Notes under the pieces: model-generated
Told to the model about the DNA's origin: nothing
Databases searched by the model: none
What the model saw: only the letters and a program-made list of their open reading frames with translations
Part shown: one piece after another, positions 27,311 to 36,478 of the stretch
Layout of the letters: every line of letters starts with the position of its first letter
How positions within the stretch are numbered: position 1 is the first letter of the stretch
Source of the DNA: Chitinibacter sp. GC72
GTDB lineage: Bacteria; Pseudomonadota; Gammaproteobacteria; Burkholderiales; Chitinibacteraceae
Assembly: GCF_009760905.1 (NCBI RefSeq)
Contig: NZ_VIRW01000023.1
Coordinates: 1 to 48,954 of the forward strand
Length of the DNA stretch: 48,954 nt
Direction of reading: 5' to 3'
Made by a program: the position numbers and the translations under genes

Positions 27311-27933
27311 GATGCCTTGTGAAGACCAATACTCAGCCAGTCGTAGTGACATTCAACGGCGATTCCGCTGGCCATATTCGCAGCAGCAGTGCCAGCACGG
27401 GCAAAACGGCACTGCCGCGCTACCGCCATGCCGGACAAGCGGGTCAGCCAGCGCTCAAACTGGCTTAAATCCCACTCGCTGCCTGCACGCCAGCTCACCG
27501 TCATTTTGCTCGCCAGTACCGCACTCTGCCCGTCAGCCACCGGCGCGCTAAGCTGCCTTTGCGGCGCAAACGCATAGTCGAGATGCCAGTGCGCTTGCTG
27601 CTGACGCAACTGCTCCAGCGCCTCGATCCAGTCCAGCCGATGCTCGCTGTCCAGCACGCGCATTTGCTGCAAATGCAGATAGGGCTGCTGGTACTGCTGC
27701 ACCCTCTGCCATTGCTGCCGCTCCTGCGTGAGCAATTGCCGCAGCTGATTGATCTGCGCGCTTTGCTTGGCCATTCTTTGCTGGATATGAGCAAAAACAA
27801 ACCAGCTCGACAAGAGCAAACCCAAAGCCAGCACAATGGCCGCCGCAGCCCACAGCAGTTGCGGCCCGATCAGGCGTAAGTCTTGCCCAATCAACCGCCA
27901 GCCAAGCGCCCCATCACGCCAAGCCCCTCGCAT
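27307..27933 (-). CDS. mshJ: Pilus-assembly protein, MshJ/PilO-like
   Basis: The 208 residues comprise a short cytoplasmic start, one membrane segment (about 27-48), a Gln-rich coiled coil (about 50-105) and a small C-terminal periplasmic domain. That is the layout of PilO/GspM/MshJ proteins, which pair with PilN-like partners in the inner-membrane alignment complex. The gene abuts the mshI-like gene by one base and overlaps mshK. Confidence 0.7.
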   Translation of the reverse strand: MRGAWRDGALGWRLIGQDLRLIGPQLLWAAAAIVLALGLLLSSWFVFAHIQQRMAKQSAQINQLRQLLTQERQQWQRVQQYQQPYLHLQQMRVLDSEHRLDWIEALEQLRQQQAHWHLDYAFAPQRQLSAPVADGQSAVLASKMTVSWRAGSEWDLSQFERWLTRLSGMAVARQCRFARAGTAAANMASGIAVECHYDWLSIGLHKAS

Positions 27934-29507
27934 CAGGCGCCCTCCTTGCTTGCGATTGCTTTGAAAACCAGCTGCACACGGATGATGAAATCCGGCTTGA
28001 TTGCCTGAGCCCCGCGCTGCGTAGCGGCTGCAGGCTGTACACTGGCTGCCGGGCTGGTATCAAGCGGCCATTGCTCGACAATAACAGTCGCCTCCGGCCA
28101 GCGCTGCAAAGCCAGCACCAGCGCCTCAACCTCGCCGATGGCGGCTCGGTAGGCCAGCCGATTCGGCACCCGGCCACTGATCAGTAAGGTTTGATCTCGC
28201 CACGCTACTGGATCAGCTGAGTTTGGCTCAGCATTCTCGCCCTGAGCCTGCACCCCATACTGACCCGTCAACCAACGGACTTCGCTGATCGACACGCCCG
28301 GCAGCGCTTGCAAGACGTGACTCAAGCGCCGCAAAGTAGGCTCAAACCTGGGCGCAGATTGCAGATGATCGCGCTGCAGTTGCATCACCTGCTCCAGCTG
28401 CCCAGCTTCGGCGGCGGAAAGCGGCGATTGCGCCAGATTGCGCGCCAGTTGCCGACGTTGCTGCTCAAGCGCTTGCCCGACCTGCTGGCCCAAGGCCAGC
28501 TGCCGGTGACCATCCAATACCTGCCAGAGCAAAATTAATGCCAGTATGCACGCACAGGCCAATCCAGCTATCGCCCCCAGCAACACACGCCTACCCAGTA
28601 TATTGAGCCGGTGGTATTTCATCACCTTAGCGCTCGCATACTGGTTGGGCACGCCGCGCACCACCAGCATGGCCACCAGCAGGTCACACCAGTGATGACA
28701 GGTTTTGGGCAGCCCCAGCCGCGCAGCCAGATCGCCGATGTCGGCCTGCATATTGATCTGCACCAGCTCGGCCACATCGCCCAGCGCCAGCAGTACTTCG
28801 GCGTGCATAGGCGCGAGAGCTGCATCAAAAAAAGCCAGAATATGCAGCGTTTCGTCGTGCCTGAGCAGATGCTGCGTCATCAGGTATTGCCGTGCGCGGA
28901 TAATTTCGCCCGCCATTCGGTTTGCGTGCGTGTCTTGCTGCGCGCGAAAAGTCGCCAGCCGGGAAAAACGCAGCCCTTCAGGCGTGAAATAGCTCTGCCT
29001 GAGCTGGCCGGGCGCATTGCACGACATCACCAGCGCGCAAGGCTGGCCGAAGTTGAGCTGCGAGAGCATGATTTGCGTCAGCAAGGCCACCGAATACACA
29101 CCGACCACAGCGGCTTTGACCACGGCCAGATCGGCCAGAATCCGCGCCAGCGCATCGGGTTGAATCAGCGCCGAAAGTTGCAAGCTATCCTGCTCGCCAC
29201 GCCGTGCGGCAGGCAGAACGCTGGCGCGGCGATACGGCGTGGCGCGAAAATGCTGGGCCAGCTTGCGCTCGCACAGCGTAAGCCGATCCTTGCCCGACAG
29301 ATGCGGGATCATTTCATGCTGAAAATCTTCCTCAACCAGATCGGTGACAATGCAGTAGCTCAAGCTGGCGTGGCGGATAATCCATTCGCGAAAATCGCTA
29401 ATGCCCAGCTCGTTATGCGGAAAAAATGCCAGTGGCAACGCGCCCTGCTCGCCCCAGCCATAGGCTGACACCACTTCATGCGTTAGAAACAGGACAATGG
29501 TTTTCAT
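27933..29507 (-). CDS. mshI: Pilus-assembly protein, MshI-like (PilM plus PilN architecture)
   Basis: The 524 residues appear to join a PilM-like cytoplasmic domain (about 1-290) to a PilN-like part: a membrane segment (about 305-327, GAIAGLACACILALILLW), a Gln/Leu-rich coiled coil (about 330-385) and a small periplasmic ferredoxin-like domain (about 390-520). In type IV pili, PilM and PilN are separate proteins; joined forms occur in MSHA systems. It should link the cytoplasmic motor to the periplasmic alignment complex. It overlaps mshG by 4 bases. Confidence 0.75.
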   Translation of the reverse strand: MKTIVLFLTHEVVSAYGWGEQGALPLAFFPHNELGISDFREWIIRHASLSYCIVTDLVEEDFQHEMIPHLSGKDRLTLCERKLAQHFRATPYRRASVLPAARRGEQDSLQLSALIQPDALARILADLAVVKAAVVGVYSVALLTQIMLSQLNFGQPCALVMSCNAPGQLRQSYFTPEGLRFSRLATFRAQQDTHANRMAGEIIRARQYLMTQHLLRHDETLHILAFFDAALAPMHAEVLLALGDVAELVQINMQADIGDLAARLGLPKTCHHWCDLLVAMLVVRGVPNQYASAKVMKYHRLNILGRRVLLGAIAGLACACILALILLWQVLDGHRQLALGQQVGQALEQQRRQLARNLAQSPLSAAEAGQLEQVMQLQRDHLQSAPRFEPTLRRLSHVLQALPGVSISEVRWLTGQYGVQAQGENAEPNSADPVAWRDQTLLISGRVPNRLAYRAAIGEVEALVLALQRWPEATVIVEQWPLDTSPAASVQPAAATQRGAQAIKPDFIIRVQLVFKAIASKEGA

Positions 29508-30694
29508 CGCAGCTGGCTCATCGCGTCAAAAATAGGGCCGAGCACCGCCGACATAATCCACGCCAGAGCCAGCCCCAGCAGCACCGTCATTACCGGCTCG
29601 AGCAGGGCATGCGCCCGGGCGATGGCGTCCCTGATGTCGCGTTCATAAAAATAGGCCACATTCAGCAGGGCCTCATCCAGCTGCCCCGAGCCTTCGCCAA
29701 CGCGCAGCATTCTAAGCACCAGCGGCGGAAACAGTCCGGTCTGCGCAAAGCTGGCCGACAAGCCCTGCCCATCACTAATCCGGCTCTCCACCTGCCGCAA
29801 GGCTTCTGCTAGCACCCGGTTATTGATCACACCCCGAGTCATTGCGATGGCATCGAGCACCGGAATACCCGCGCCGTACAATAGCGCCAGCACATTGGCA
29901 AAACGCGCCAGCAAAATTCGGTTCACGATGCTACCCACCGCAGGTAGACGCAGCAGCCAGCCATCTAGCAGCAAGCGGAACTGCCCATCCACCCGCCAGC
30001 GCCAGCGCAACACCAATACGCTCAGTGCCAACAACAGCAGCATTGGCACACCAAAATGGGTCAGCAAGCCCGATAGCCACAATAAAAGCTGCGTACTGGG
30101 CGGAATCTGTTGCTGCATCGCCTGCATAAATTGCAGCAATTGCGGCACCAGATACACCAGCAAAAAACACAGCACGGCCAGCACCAGCACCGCCACAAAG
30201 GCCGGATACATCAGGATGCGGCGGGTCTGCACGATCATTTCGTCCTGCCATTTGATCGAATCAGCCAGACGTTTGAGTACGGCGGGCAGCTCGCCACTGA
30301 GCTCGCCCGCCTGCACCAGATTGACAAAAACCGGATCAAACACCGCCGGATGGGCGCACAGCGCTTGCGATAGCAGCTTGCCGCCGGCAATGTCTTCGAT
30401 CAGTACCGCCAGCAAGGCGCGGACATGGGGCTGCTCGTGGCTATCGCGCAAGTCACCCAGCCCTTCGAGCAGCGGCACACCAGCGCGGGTGAGCTGCTCC
30501 AGATGAAAGCAGAAGTTGATCAATTCGCGGCGGCTGATCCGGCCTGTACTGGTGCTGGTGTGTTCTTCGCGCGCGTCGATCAGCGTCAACGCCAGCCGTG
30601 CCAGCCGCTGCTCAAGATCGGCCAGATGTGCGGCAGGCAAAACGCCGCGCCGGATGGTGCCTTGCTGATCAACAGCCCGGTAACGGTAGCGCAT
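29504..30694 (-). CDS. mshG: Pilus-assembly platform protein, MshG / GspF family
   Basis: The 396 residues have two GspF-type domains (about 68-190 and 265-390), each followed by hydrophobic segments (about 165-190, 215-238, 365-388). Hallmarks are LEQLTRAGVPLLEGL and, in the second half, RFANVLALLYGAGIPVLDAI. PilC/GspF platform proteins sit in the inner membrane and couple the ATPase to pilin insertion. It starts 2 bases after the mshE stop. Confidence 0.92.
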   Translation of the reverse strand: MRYRYRAVDQQGTIRRGVLPAAHLADLEQRLARLALTLIDAREEHTSTSTGRISRRELINFCFHLEQLTRAGVPLLEGLGDLRDSHEQPHVRALLAVLIEDIAGGKLLSQALCAHPAVFDPVFVNLVQAGELSGELPAVLKRLADSIKWQDEMIVQTRRILMYPAFVAVLVLAVLCFLLVYLVPQLLQFMQAMQQQIPPSTQLLLWLSGLLTHFGVPMLLLLALSVLVLRWRWRVDGQFRLLLDGWLLRLPAVGSIVNRILLARFANVLALLYGAGIPVLDAIAMTRGVINNRVLAEALRQVESRISDGQGLSASFAQTGLFPPLVLRMLRVGEGSGQLDEALLNVAYFYERDIRDAIARAHALLEPVMTVLLGLALAWIMSAVLGPIFDAMSQLR

Positions 30695-30696
30695 CT

Positions 30697-32403
30697 TTAG
30701 TGCACCCTATCGGTCAGATCGACCACGCGGCCAATTTCATCGAGCGAAGTCACACCCGAGCGCACCAGACGACAGGCGTCGTCCGCCAGCGGCACAAAAC
30801 CCTTGCGCTGGGCCATTTGCCCCAGCTCGTGCACTGTGGCTCGCCGGGCGATCAGTGCGTCAAGCTCGCTATCGGTTTTTAACAGCTCCATTACCATGGT
30901 TCGGCCCTGATAGCCCTGATGCTCACACTGCGGGCAGCCGCTGGCGCGGTAGAGGGTACGTGGCGCATCGGAGCTCAGGCCCAACAGGGTTTGCTCGAAC
31001 GCATCGGCCTCGTAGGCCTCTTTGCAATGCGGGCACAAAATGCGCACCAGCCGCTGCGCAATCATCCCGATGATATTGCCGCACAGCACATCAGGCAGCA
31101 CGCCCATATCCAGCAAACGCGGCAAAACACCGAGCGCCGAGCCGGTATGCAGAGTGGCATACACCTGATGCCCGGTCATGGCGGCGCGAAAAGCCATTTC
31201 GGCGCTGGCGTGATCACGGATTTCGCCGATCAGAATCACGTCCGGGTCCTGGCGCAGAATGGAGCGGATGCCATTCACAAAATCCAGCTTGCTACTGTCA
31301 TTTATCGAGGTCTGCCGCACCATAGGCAGCGGATATTCCACCGGGTCTTCCAGTGTCATGATATTCAGATCGACCGAATTGATCTGATTCAGAATCGAAT
31401 ACAGCGTCGTTGTTTTGCCCGATCCGGTGGGGCCGGTGAGCAAAATAATGCCTTCAGGTCTAGCAATCATCAGCTGCAGCAAGGCCAGATTGGCAGCGCT
31501 GATGCCCAGCGAAGCCAGCGGCACCAGCCCTTGCTGACGATCCAGAATACGCAGCACCATATTTTCACCCCACGTTGTCGGCTGCGCCGAAACGCGAAAA
31601 TCTAGGCTGCGCCCGGACAGCATCAGCGACATCCGGCCATCCTGCGGGGCACGGGTTTCGGCAATATTCATGCTGGCCAGCACTTTGAGCCGCACCACCA
31701 TCGCGGGCCAATAGGTTTTGTGCAATGAACGCACCTGCCGCAATACGCCGTCGATCCGGTAGCGAATCCGCACAAACGATTGCTCAGGCTCGAAATGCAC
31801 ATCCGATGCGCCCCGCGTGGCTGCATCGGCCAGCAGAGCATCGATCAGGCGCACCACCGGCTGGCTGTACTCGCCCGCACTCAGGCTCTGGCTGGCGTAG
31901 TCGATTTCTCCGGTTTCGATCTCATGCAAAATACCATCAATCGACAACTCGAAACCGTAGTACTGATTGATCGCTCGCGTGATGTCCAACTCGGCAGCCA
32001 GCAGCGGAACAATCTGGTACTGATCCCTGATCTGCATCCGCAATTGATCCAGCGCCAGCAGATTATCCGGGTTAGCCATCGCTACCGTCAGCTGCTGCGT
32101 GTGCGCATTCAAACCCAGCGGCAGCAGCAGTAAACGCTTGGCTAACTCCTTGGGAATCAGGCGGATGGCTTGCGGGTCGGCGATCATGCGCGCCAGATCG
32201 GCAGTCTCGTGCCCCAGCTTTTCGGCCAATGCTTCCTGCAGCACACGCTCGGACATAAAGCCGAGCAAAACCAGAATTTTGCCCAGCAGCAAACCCGATT
32301 GCTTTTGCTCGAGCAGCGCGATGCGCAGTTGGTCTTCGGTAATCAGGCCTTGGGCAATCAGCTGCTGCCCCAGTAATCTTTTATTCTGTCCGGCCATCGG
32401 CAT
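30697..32403 (-). CDS. mshE: Pilus-extension ATPase, MshE / PilB type
   Basis: This is the hexameric motor that drives pilus extension. The 568 residues carry tandem MshEN-type repeats (LLGQQLIAQGLI...LxxxLxxQ at 10-35 and LLLGKILVLLGF from about 38), the motif by which V. cholerae MshE binds c-di-GMP; the leading Arg is one residue out of register here, so binding is likely but not certain. The motor core has Walker A GPTGSGKTTT, the Asp-rich DVILIGEIRD Walker B region, the His-box ATLHT and a CxxC...CxxC zinc site (CPHC, CPQC). It overlaps mshN by 23 bases. Confidence 0.93.
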   Translation of the reverse strand: MPMAGQNKRLLGQQLIAQGLITEDQLRIALLEQKQSGLLLGKILVLLGFMSERVLQEALAEKLGHETADLARMIADPQAIRLIPKELAKRLLLLPLGLNAHTQQLTVAMANPDNLLALDQLRMQIRDQYQIVPLLAAELDITRAINQYYGFELSIDGILHEIETGEIDYASQSLSAGEYSQPVVRLIDALLADAATRGASDVHFEPEQSFVRIRYRIDGVLRQVRSLHKTYWPAMVVRLKVLASMNIAETRAPQDGRMSLMLSGRSLDFRVSAQPTTWGENMVLRILDRQQGLVPLASLGISAANLALLQLMIARPEGIILLTGPTGSGKTTTLYSILNQINSVDLNIMTLEDPVEYPLPMVRQTSINDSSKLDFVNGIRSILRQDPDVILIGEIRDHASAEMAFRAAMTGHQVYATLHTGSALGVLPRLLDMGVLPDVLCGNIIGMIAQRLVRILCPHCKEAYEADAFEQTLLGLSSDAPRTLYRASGCPQCEHQGYQGRTMVMELLKTDSELDALIARRATVHELGQMAQRKGFVPLADDACRLVRSGVTSLDEIGRVVDLTDRVH

Positions 32404-33535
32404 CCTCCTGCAGGCGAGCCAGCCGCACGCGCACCGCAGCGGGCTCGAATTGCGCCTTGCGTTGCGCCGCCAGCGTCAGTGCTTTCTGATAAAACTCGGC
32501 CGCCAGCGCGCTCTGGCGCAAATGATCCAGACTAATCGCCAGGTTGTAGGCCAGATCAGGGTGATCGGGCTGCTCGCTCCAGGCCAGAAAATACTGCGTT
32601 TGCGCCTCCTGCCAGCGCTGGCGGGCAGCATAATACTGGCCCAGCAGAAAAGGCCGGGCTTGCGCCGCCTGCAGTAAGTTGGCTTCTGCTGCATTATTTT
32701 CAGCGGTGTTCGTGGCCGACTCCAGCGCCAGCTGCGTCGCGGCCACTTCGTCATCCTGCGGATTGAGCTGCAGCAGATATTGGTAAATCCCCGCCGATCG
32801 TCCCAGCTGCCCCTGTTGCAGCGCAATTGCGGCCAGCCCCAGCAAGGCATCGCGCTGATCTGGCTCGCTAGCCAGAATCTGCCGGTAGCGGGTTTCAGCC
32901 TGAGCCAGCTCGCCCGCCTGAAAATCGCCCCAGGCCTGCAATAGCGCGGCAGGCGTCTGATTCCGGCTGGCAATCAGCCGCACCGACTCGGATGAAGGAT
33001 CATCCCCTTTGGCAGGCACAGCAGCCAAGGCTTGCTCCTGTGTCTTTTCTTTCAATTCATCATTAGAGGTATTGCCAGCAATATCAATCTGCAATTGATC
33101 TTCAGGCTCATACCCCTTAGCTAGAGTTGGCGAACTACTCTGGCTAGCAGTAAATTGCCCCGTGCTCGGCGTGGGCGATTGCGATGGTAAAGCCTGAACA
33201 ATAGGTGCGGGCAAGGCGGGCCAGCTTCGCAGCTGATAGCGCCACGCCAGCCAGAGCAGCAAGACCAGCACAAGCAGCGTCGCGCTCAAACCCATCACCG
33301 CCAGACGCAGCGCGCCGCGCGGGGTTGACGATACGGCAGCCGGTGGCCAGACCGTGCCGGGCACAGGCGTCGCCGCCGGATTATCGTTGGCGACAATGGT
33401 CACAGTGGCAAGCACGGGCTCATCGCCAGCCAAAGATGGCTCGATACGGCTGGGTATTGCTGATTCAGCCGCATCGTCCGCATCCACGCTACCGAGCGCG
33501 CGCCGCAAGGCATTGATCGGCGCACTCCGATTCAT
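32381..33535 (-). CDS. mshN: TPR-repeat inner-membrane protein, MshN-like
   Basis: The 384 residues comprise a cytoplasmic start (about 1-75), one membrane segment (about 77-98), a Ser/Pro/Gln-rich linker and tetratricopeptide repeats in the last 185 residues (AWGDFQAGELAQAETRYRQ and AISLDHLRQSALAAEFYQKA). MshN proteins have this layout. Position between the secretin and ATPase genes supports the call. A general TPR protein would look the same, so the specific name is moderate. Confidence 0.72.
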   Translation of the reverse strand: MNRSAPINALRRALGSVDADDAAESAIPSRIEPSLAGDEPVLATVTIVANDNPAATPVPGTVWPPAAVSSTPRGALRLAVMGLSATLLVLVLLLWLAWRYQLRSWPALPAPIVQALPSQSPTPSTGQFTASQSSSPTLAKGYEPEDQLQIDIAGNTSNDELKEKTQEQALAAVPAKGDDPSSESVRLIASRNQTPAALLQAWGDFQAGELAQAETRYRQILASEPDQRDALLGLAAIALQQGQLGRSAGIYQYLLQLNPQDDEVAATQLALESATNTAENNAAEANLLQAAQARPFLLGQYYAARQRWQEAQTQYFLAWSEQPDHPDLAYNLAISLDHLRQSALAAEFYQKALTLAAQRKAQFEPAAVRVRLARLQEDADGRTE

Positions 33536-35355
33536 TCCTGCGCCCCCTTTTGCACAGGAATCTGCCCAGACTGAAACGCCGACAAGGCATGATCGCTCGG
33601 CGAAGCAAAGAAATCTTGATCAGGCAGCCATTGCCGATACGCCGCTTGCTCGCCATTCACGCCTTGCTCGCCCACCAGCAGCGGGCGGAGAAATACAACC
33701 AGCTCGATTTTGCTCACTTTGTCATCCCGGTAGCTGAACACATCGCCGATCACCGGCAGCCGCGAAACACCGGGCAAGCCCTGGCGCGTATTGTTCTGCT
33801 TATCCTGAATCAGGCCACCGAGCACGGCAGACTGGCCGCTGGCGATTTTGAGCGTGGAGTCAAACTCGCGCACCTGCAGCACCGGAATCAGGCTCTGCAC
33901 ACTTTTGCCCGAATCTGCCGCAATCAGCGCCACCGCAGGGTCTTCGACATAGCGGCTGATATTGGTAATCGTCGGGCGCACATTCATTGAAATCGCCCCC
34001 GCCTGCGAGACCTGTGGCGTCACCTGCATCACCAGCCCGACCGGCACGGTATGCAGTGTCGAGGTATAGGTTCGACCCGTCACTACGCCATCGGCGTTTT
34101 TGTCTTCATCGAGCGCCAGCGTAAAATACACCTGCTCTTCAACCACTTTCATCACCGCAGTCTGGTTATTGAGCGCGATGATTTTCGGGCTCGATAGCAC
34201 GCGGGTACGGCCAAATTGCTCCAGTAGCCTGATCGTGGCCGCAAACTGATTGCTGGTATACGACACCACCGCGGCCGGGGCGGTGGCCAAATTGGCGCCC
34301 AACAGACTTTGCCCCAGACTCCAGCCCTGCCCGGTGGTGATTTTTGACCAATCGACGCCCGCCTGATACTGATCGCCCAGCGCCACCTCGACGATTGTTG
34401 CCTCAATCATCACTTGCCGCTGCGCCGAGCTTTGTACTGCGGCCAGAAATTCGGCCACTTTGAGCTGATCCTTGTGGCTGGCGCGAATGCTGATGGTGCC
34501 GCTTTCCGGATTCATCACCACCAGATTGCCCGGCGCAAGCGGCGAGCTTGATGCCTGCAAAGGCTGCGGCGTGATGTCCTGCCGGGTTTTCTCGGTCTGG
34601 GCCAACGTTTTATCGACTTTAGCCAGACCGTCGGCCAACGCCAGCGCCGCCTTCGGGTCATTGCTGCCGGTGAGCGATTGCGCCACTTGCTGGGCAATCG
34701 CGCCTGCCATCGGTGAATTGGCCGCCCCTGTGGGTAAGCCCTCCCTGACCCCCAGCATGTCTTTCAGATTGCCCTCTAGCCGACGCCAGAACTGGTTGAG
34801 GTTTTCACTCTCGATCCCCGTGCTCGAACTATTGCGCGCCGTTGCGCCCGCCTCCAGCCGCGACGAGCTGGCCACCGAGTTAAACACCGCCACGCTTGAT
34901 TTCATCGTGCGGGACAAATTGAAGTAATCAATCCGGTATGTTTTGAAATAAGGCTGATCCGGGCGAACCGTCAGTACGCCCTGCTCCAGCGTCCAGCGCA
35001 GATCAAGCTGGCTGGCCAGCCGGTCCAGAATTTGCGGCAGCGTCTGATTGATGGCGTTCAAGGTCACCAGTCCCTGCACTTGCGGGTGAACGTCAACATT
35101 GATTTTGGCATCGCGAGCCAGCGCAAACAGTAGGCGATTCACCGGTAACTGGCTAACCACGACGCTATAGGTTTCCAGCTTTGGGCTGCTGCCGGGCTTG
35201 GGCAGATAGGGAATCAGCTCGACGGGCTTGGGTATGGCCGGATTCGCTGGCGCAGCCGCCTGCACATGCCGCCCCTCGGGATCGGCAAGCTTGTGCGTCG
35301 CCATGCATGCACTCAGGCTGCACAGCAGCAAAATAGGCCACAGATATTCTTTCAT
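33532..35355 (-). CDS. mshL: Outer-membrane secretin, MshL type
   Basis: MshL forms the outer-membrane pore for the pilus. The 607 residues start with a lipoprotein signal (LLLCSLSAC). Domains are an STN/N0 domain (about 58-130), an N1-like region and the secretin C-domain (about 300-580) with LVMQVTPQVS and the strongly conserved VLGGLIQDK and GLPGVSRLPVIGDVF. It is first in the minus-strand operon L-N-E-G-I-J-K, all joined by overlaps or by gaps of at most 2 bases. No pilin or prepilin peptidase gene, and no MshM ATPase, is in the window. Confidence 0.9.
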   Translation of the reverse strand: MKEYLWPILLLCSLSACMATHKLADPEGRHVQAAAPANPAIPKPVELIPYLPKPGSSPKLETYSVVVSQLPVNRLLFALARDAKINVDVHPQVQGLVTLNAINQTLPQILDRLASQLDLRWTLEQGVLTVRPDQPYFKTYRIDYFNLSRTMKSSVAVFNSVASSSRLEAGATARNSSSTGIESENLNQFWRRLEGNLKDMLGVREGLPTGAANSPMAGAIAQQVAQSLTGSNDPKAALALADGLAKVDKTLAQTEKTRQDITPQPLQASSSPLAPGNLVVMNPESGTISIRASHKDQLKVAEFLAAVQSSAQRQVMIEATIVEVALGDQYQAGVDWSKITTGQGWSLGQSLLGANLATAPAAVVSYTSNQFAATIRLLEQFGRTRVLSSPKIIALNNQTAVMKVVEEQVYFTLALDEDKNADGVVTGRTYTSTLHTVPVGLVMQVTPQVSQAGAISMNVRPTITNISRYVEDPAVALIAADSGKSVQSLIPVLQVREFDSTLKIASGQSAVLGGLIQDKQNNTRQGLPGVSRLPVIGDVFSYRDDKVSKIELVVFLRPLLVGEQGVNGEQAAYRQWLPDQDFFASPSDHALSAFQSGQIPVQKGAQE

Positions 35356-35679
35356 ATTTTGTTCATTACAAGTAAGTTAAAAACCATTCTAGATAAGAGA
35401 TTTTTAATTACCAGCACTGAAAGTCTGATTCCGGCAAAAAACTAGCCTTCCACCGGTAAAATTGCACAGCCCGGCACACATCAACATAGGTATAGCCCTG
35501 TAGGTCATACCAATAAACAGCTACAGCAATATACCCATACTCAAAAATAGACAAACCCCATGTGTAGGCAAAATCACCGCAGTACATACGCCGAAATACA
35601 GTAAAATCGCCGGTGCAATGCAGCAAAAACGTACGTGTGAGCCTTTCTTCGCCAACCTGCTTTCTTTTAAAATTTGCCC
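35356..35679. promoter_or_regulatory. Divergent mshL / mlaF intergenic region
   Basis: This 324-base gap is AT-richer than the flanking genes. It holds the 49-bp palindrome copy 3 (35488-35536). A possible mshL -10 on the minus strand is TAGAAT near 35385-35380, without a good -35; for mlaF, TAAAAT near 35603 and 35668 are weak -10 candidates. A 92-codon minus-strand frame (35408-35686) is open, but its aromatic/Cys-rich product looks non-coding. Confidence 0.45.
35488..35536. repeat. 49-bp palindromic intergenic element, copy 3
   Basis: The element runs from AGGTAT (35488-35493) to ATACCC (35531-35536), with inner arms CTGTA (35498-35502) and TACAG (35522-35526). It lies near the middle of the divergent mshL-mlaF gap, about 130-140 bases from each start. 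Confidence 0.75.
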
Positions 35680-36471
35680 ATGCCATTAATTGATTTTCAA
35701 AACGTCAGCTTTGCTTACGGCGACACGCCGATTTTGCGCGATGTTTCACTGCAGATAGAAGCAGGGCAGCTGGTCGCCATTATGGGCGGCTCGGGCTCGG
35801 GCAAAACCACGCTGCTCAAGCTGATTGGCGGGCAAATCCGCGCACAAAGCGGCAAAGTCTGCGTCGCCGGGCAGGATGTCGGCGCGCTGGGCGAGCGTGA
35901 GCTCTATCAGTTGCGCCGCAAGCTGGGCATGCTGTTTCAGTTTGGCGCGCTGTTTACCGATTTATCGGTCTTTGACAATGTGGCTTTCCCGCTGCGCGAG
36001 CGCACCAAACTGCCCGAGAGCATGATTCGCGATCTGGTGTTGATGAAGCTGCAAGCCGTCGGCCTGCGCGGCGCGGCACAGCAAATGCCGCAGGAATTAT
36101 CCGGCGGCATGGCGCGGCGCGTGGCGCTGGCACGGGCGATTGCGCTCGATCCACAGGTGATGCTGTACGACGAGCCATTTACCGGGCTTGACCCGATTTC
36201 GCTGGCCACCGTTGGCCAACTGATCCGCGAATTAAACGACGCGCTGGGCACGGCGTCGATCGTGGTGACGCACGATGTCGCCGAATCGCTGGCGATTGTC
36301 GATTATGTGTATTTCCTGGCCGACGGGCAGATTGTCGCGCAAGGCACGCCTGCACAGATCAGAGCGTCGGAGCATCCTTTTGTGCAGCAATTTATCAATG
36401 CGCGCCCCGATGGGCCGCTACCGTTTCATAAACCCGCGCCAGCGTATGCTGACGATTTAAGGCTTGCCTGA
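35680..36471 (+). CDS. mlaF: Phospholipid transport ABC ATPase MlaF
   Basis: MlaF powers the MlaFEDB complex, which moves phospholipids between inner and outer membranes to keep outer-membrane asymmetry. The 263 residues include Walker [13 protein letters not shown], the signature [14 protein letters not shown], Walker [14 protein letters not shown] and the H-loop VTHD. The start is ATG 35680; TTG at 35674 would add two residues. The C-terminal tail after about 245 is short. It leads the mlaFEDCBA cluster. Confidence 0.96.
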   Translation: MPLIDFQNVSFAYGDTPILRDVSLQIEAGQLVAIMGGSGSGKTTLLKLIGGQIRAQSGKVCVAGQDVGALGERELYQLRRKLGMLFQFGALFTDLSVFDNVAFPLRERTKLPESMIRDLVLMKLQAVGLRGAAQQMPQELSGGMARRVALARAIALDPQVMLYDEPFTGLDPISLATVGQLIRELNDALGTASIVVTHDVAESLAIVDYVYFLADGQIVAQGTPAQIRASEHPFVQQFINARPDGPLPFHKPAPAYADDLRLA

Positions 36472-36478
36472 GAGCGAG

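Noticed and set aside
35408-35686. 92-codon minus-strand frame in the mshL-mlaF gap
   Set aside because: It spans the 49-bp palindrome, starts inside the mlaF start region, has no ribosome site and encodes an aromatic/Cys-rich peptide unlike known proteins.
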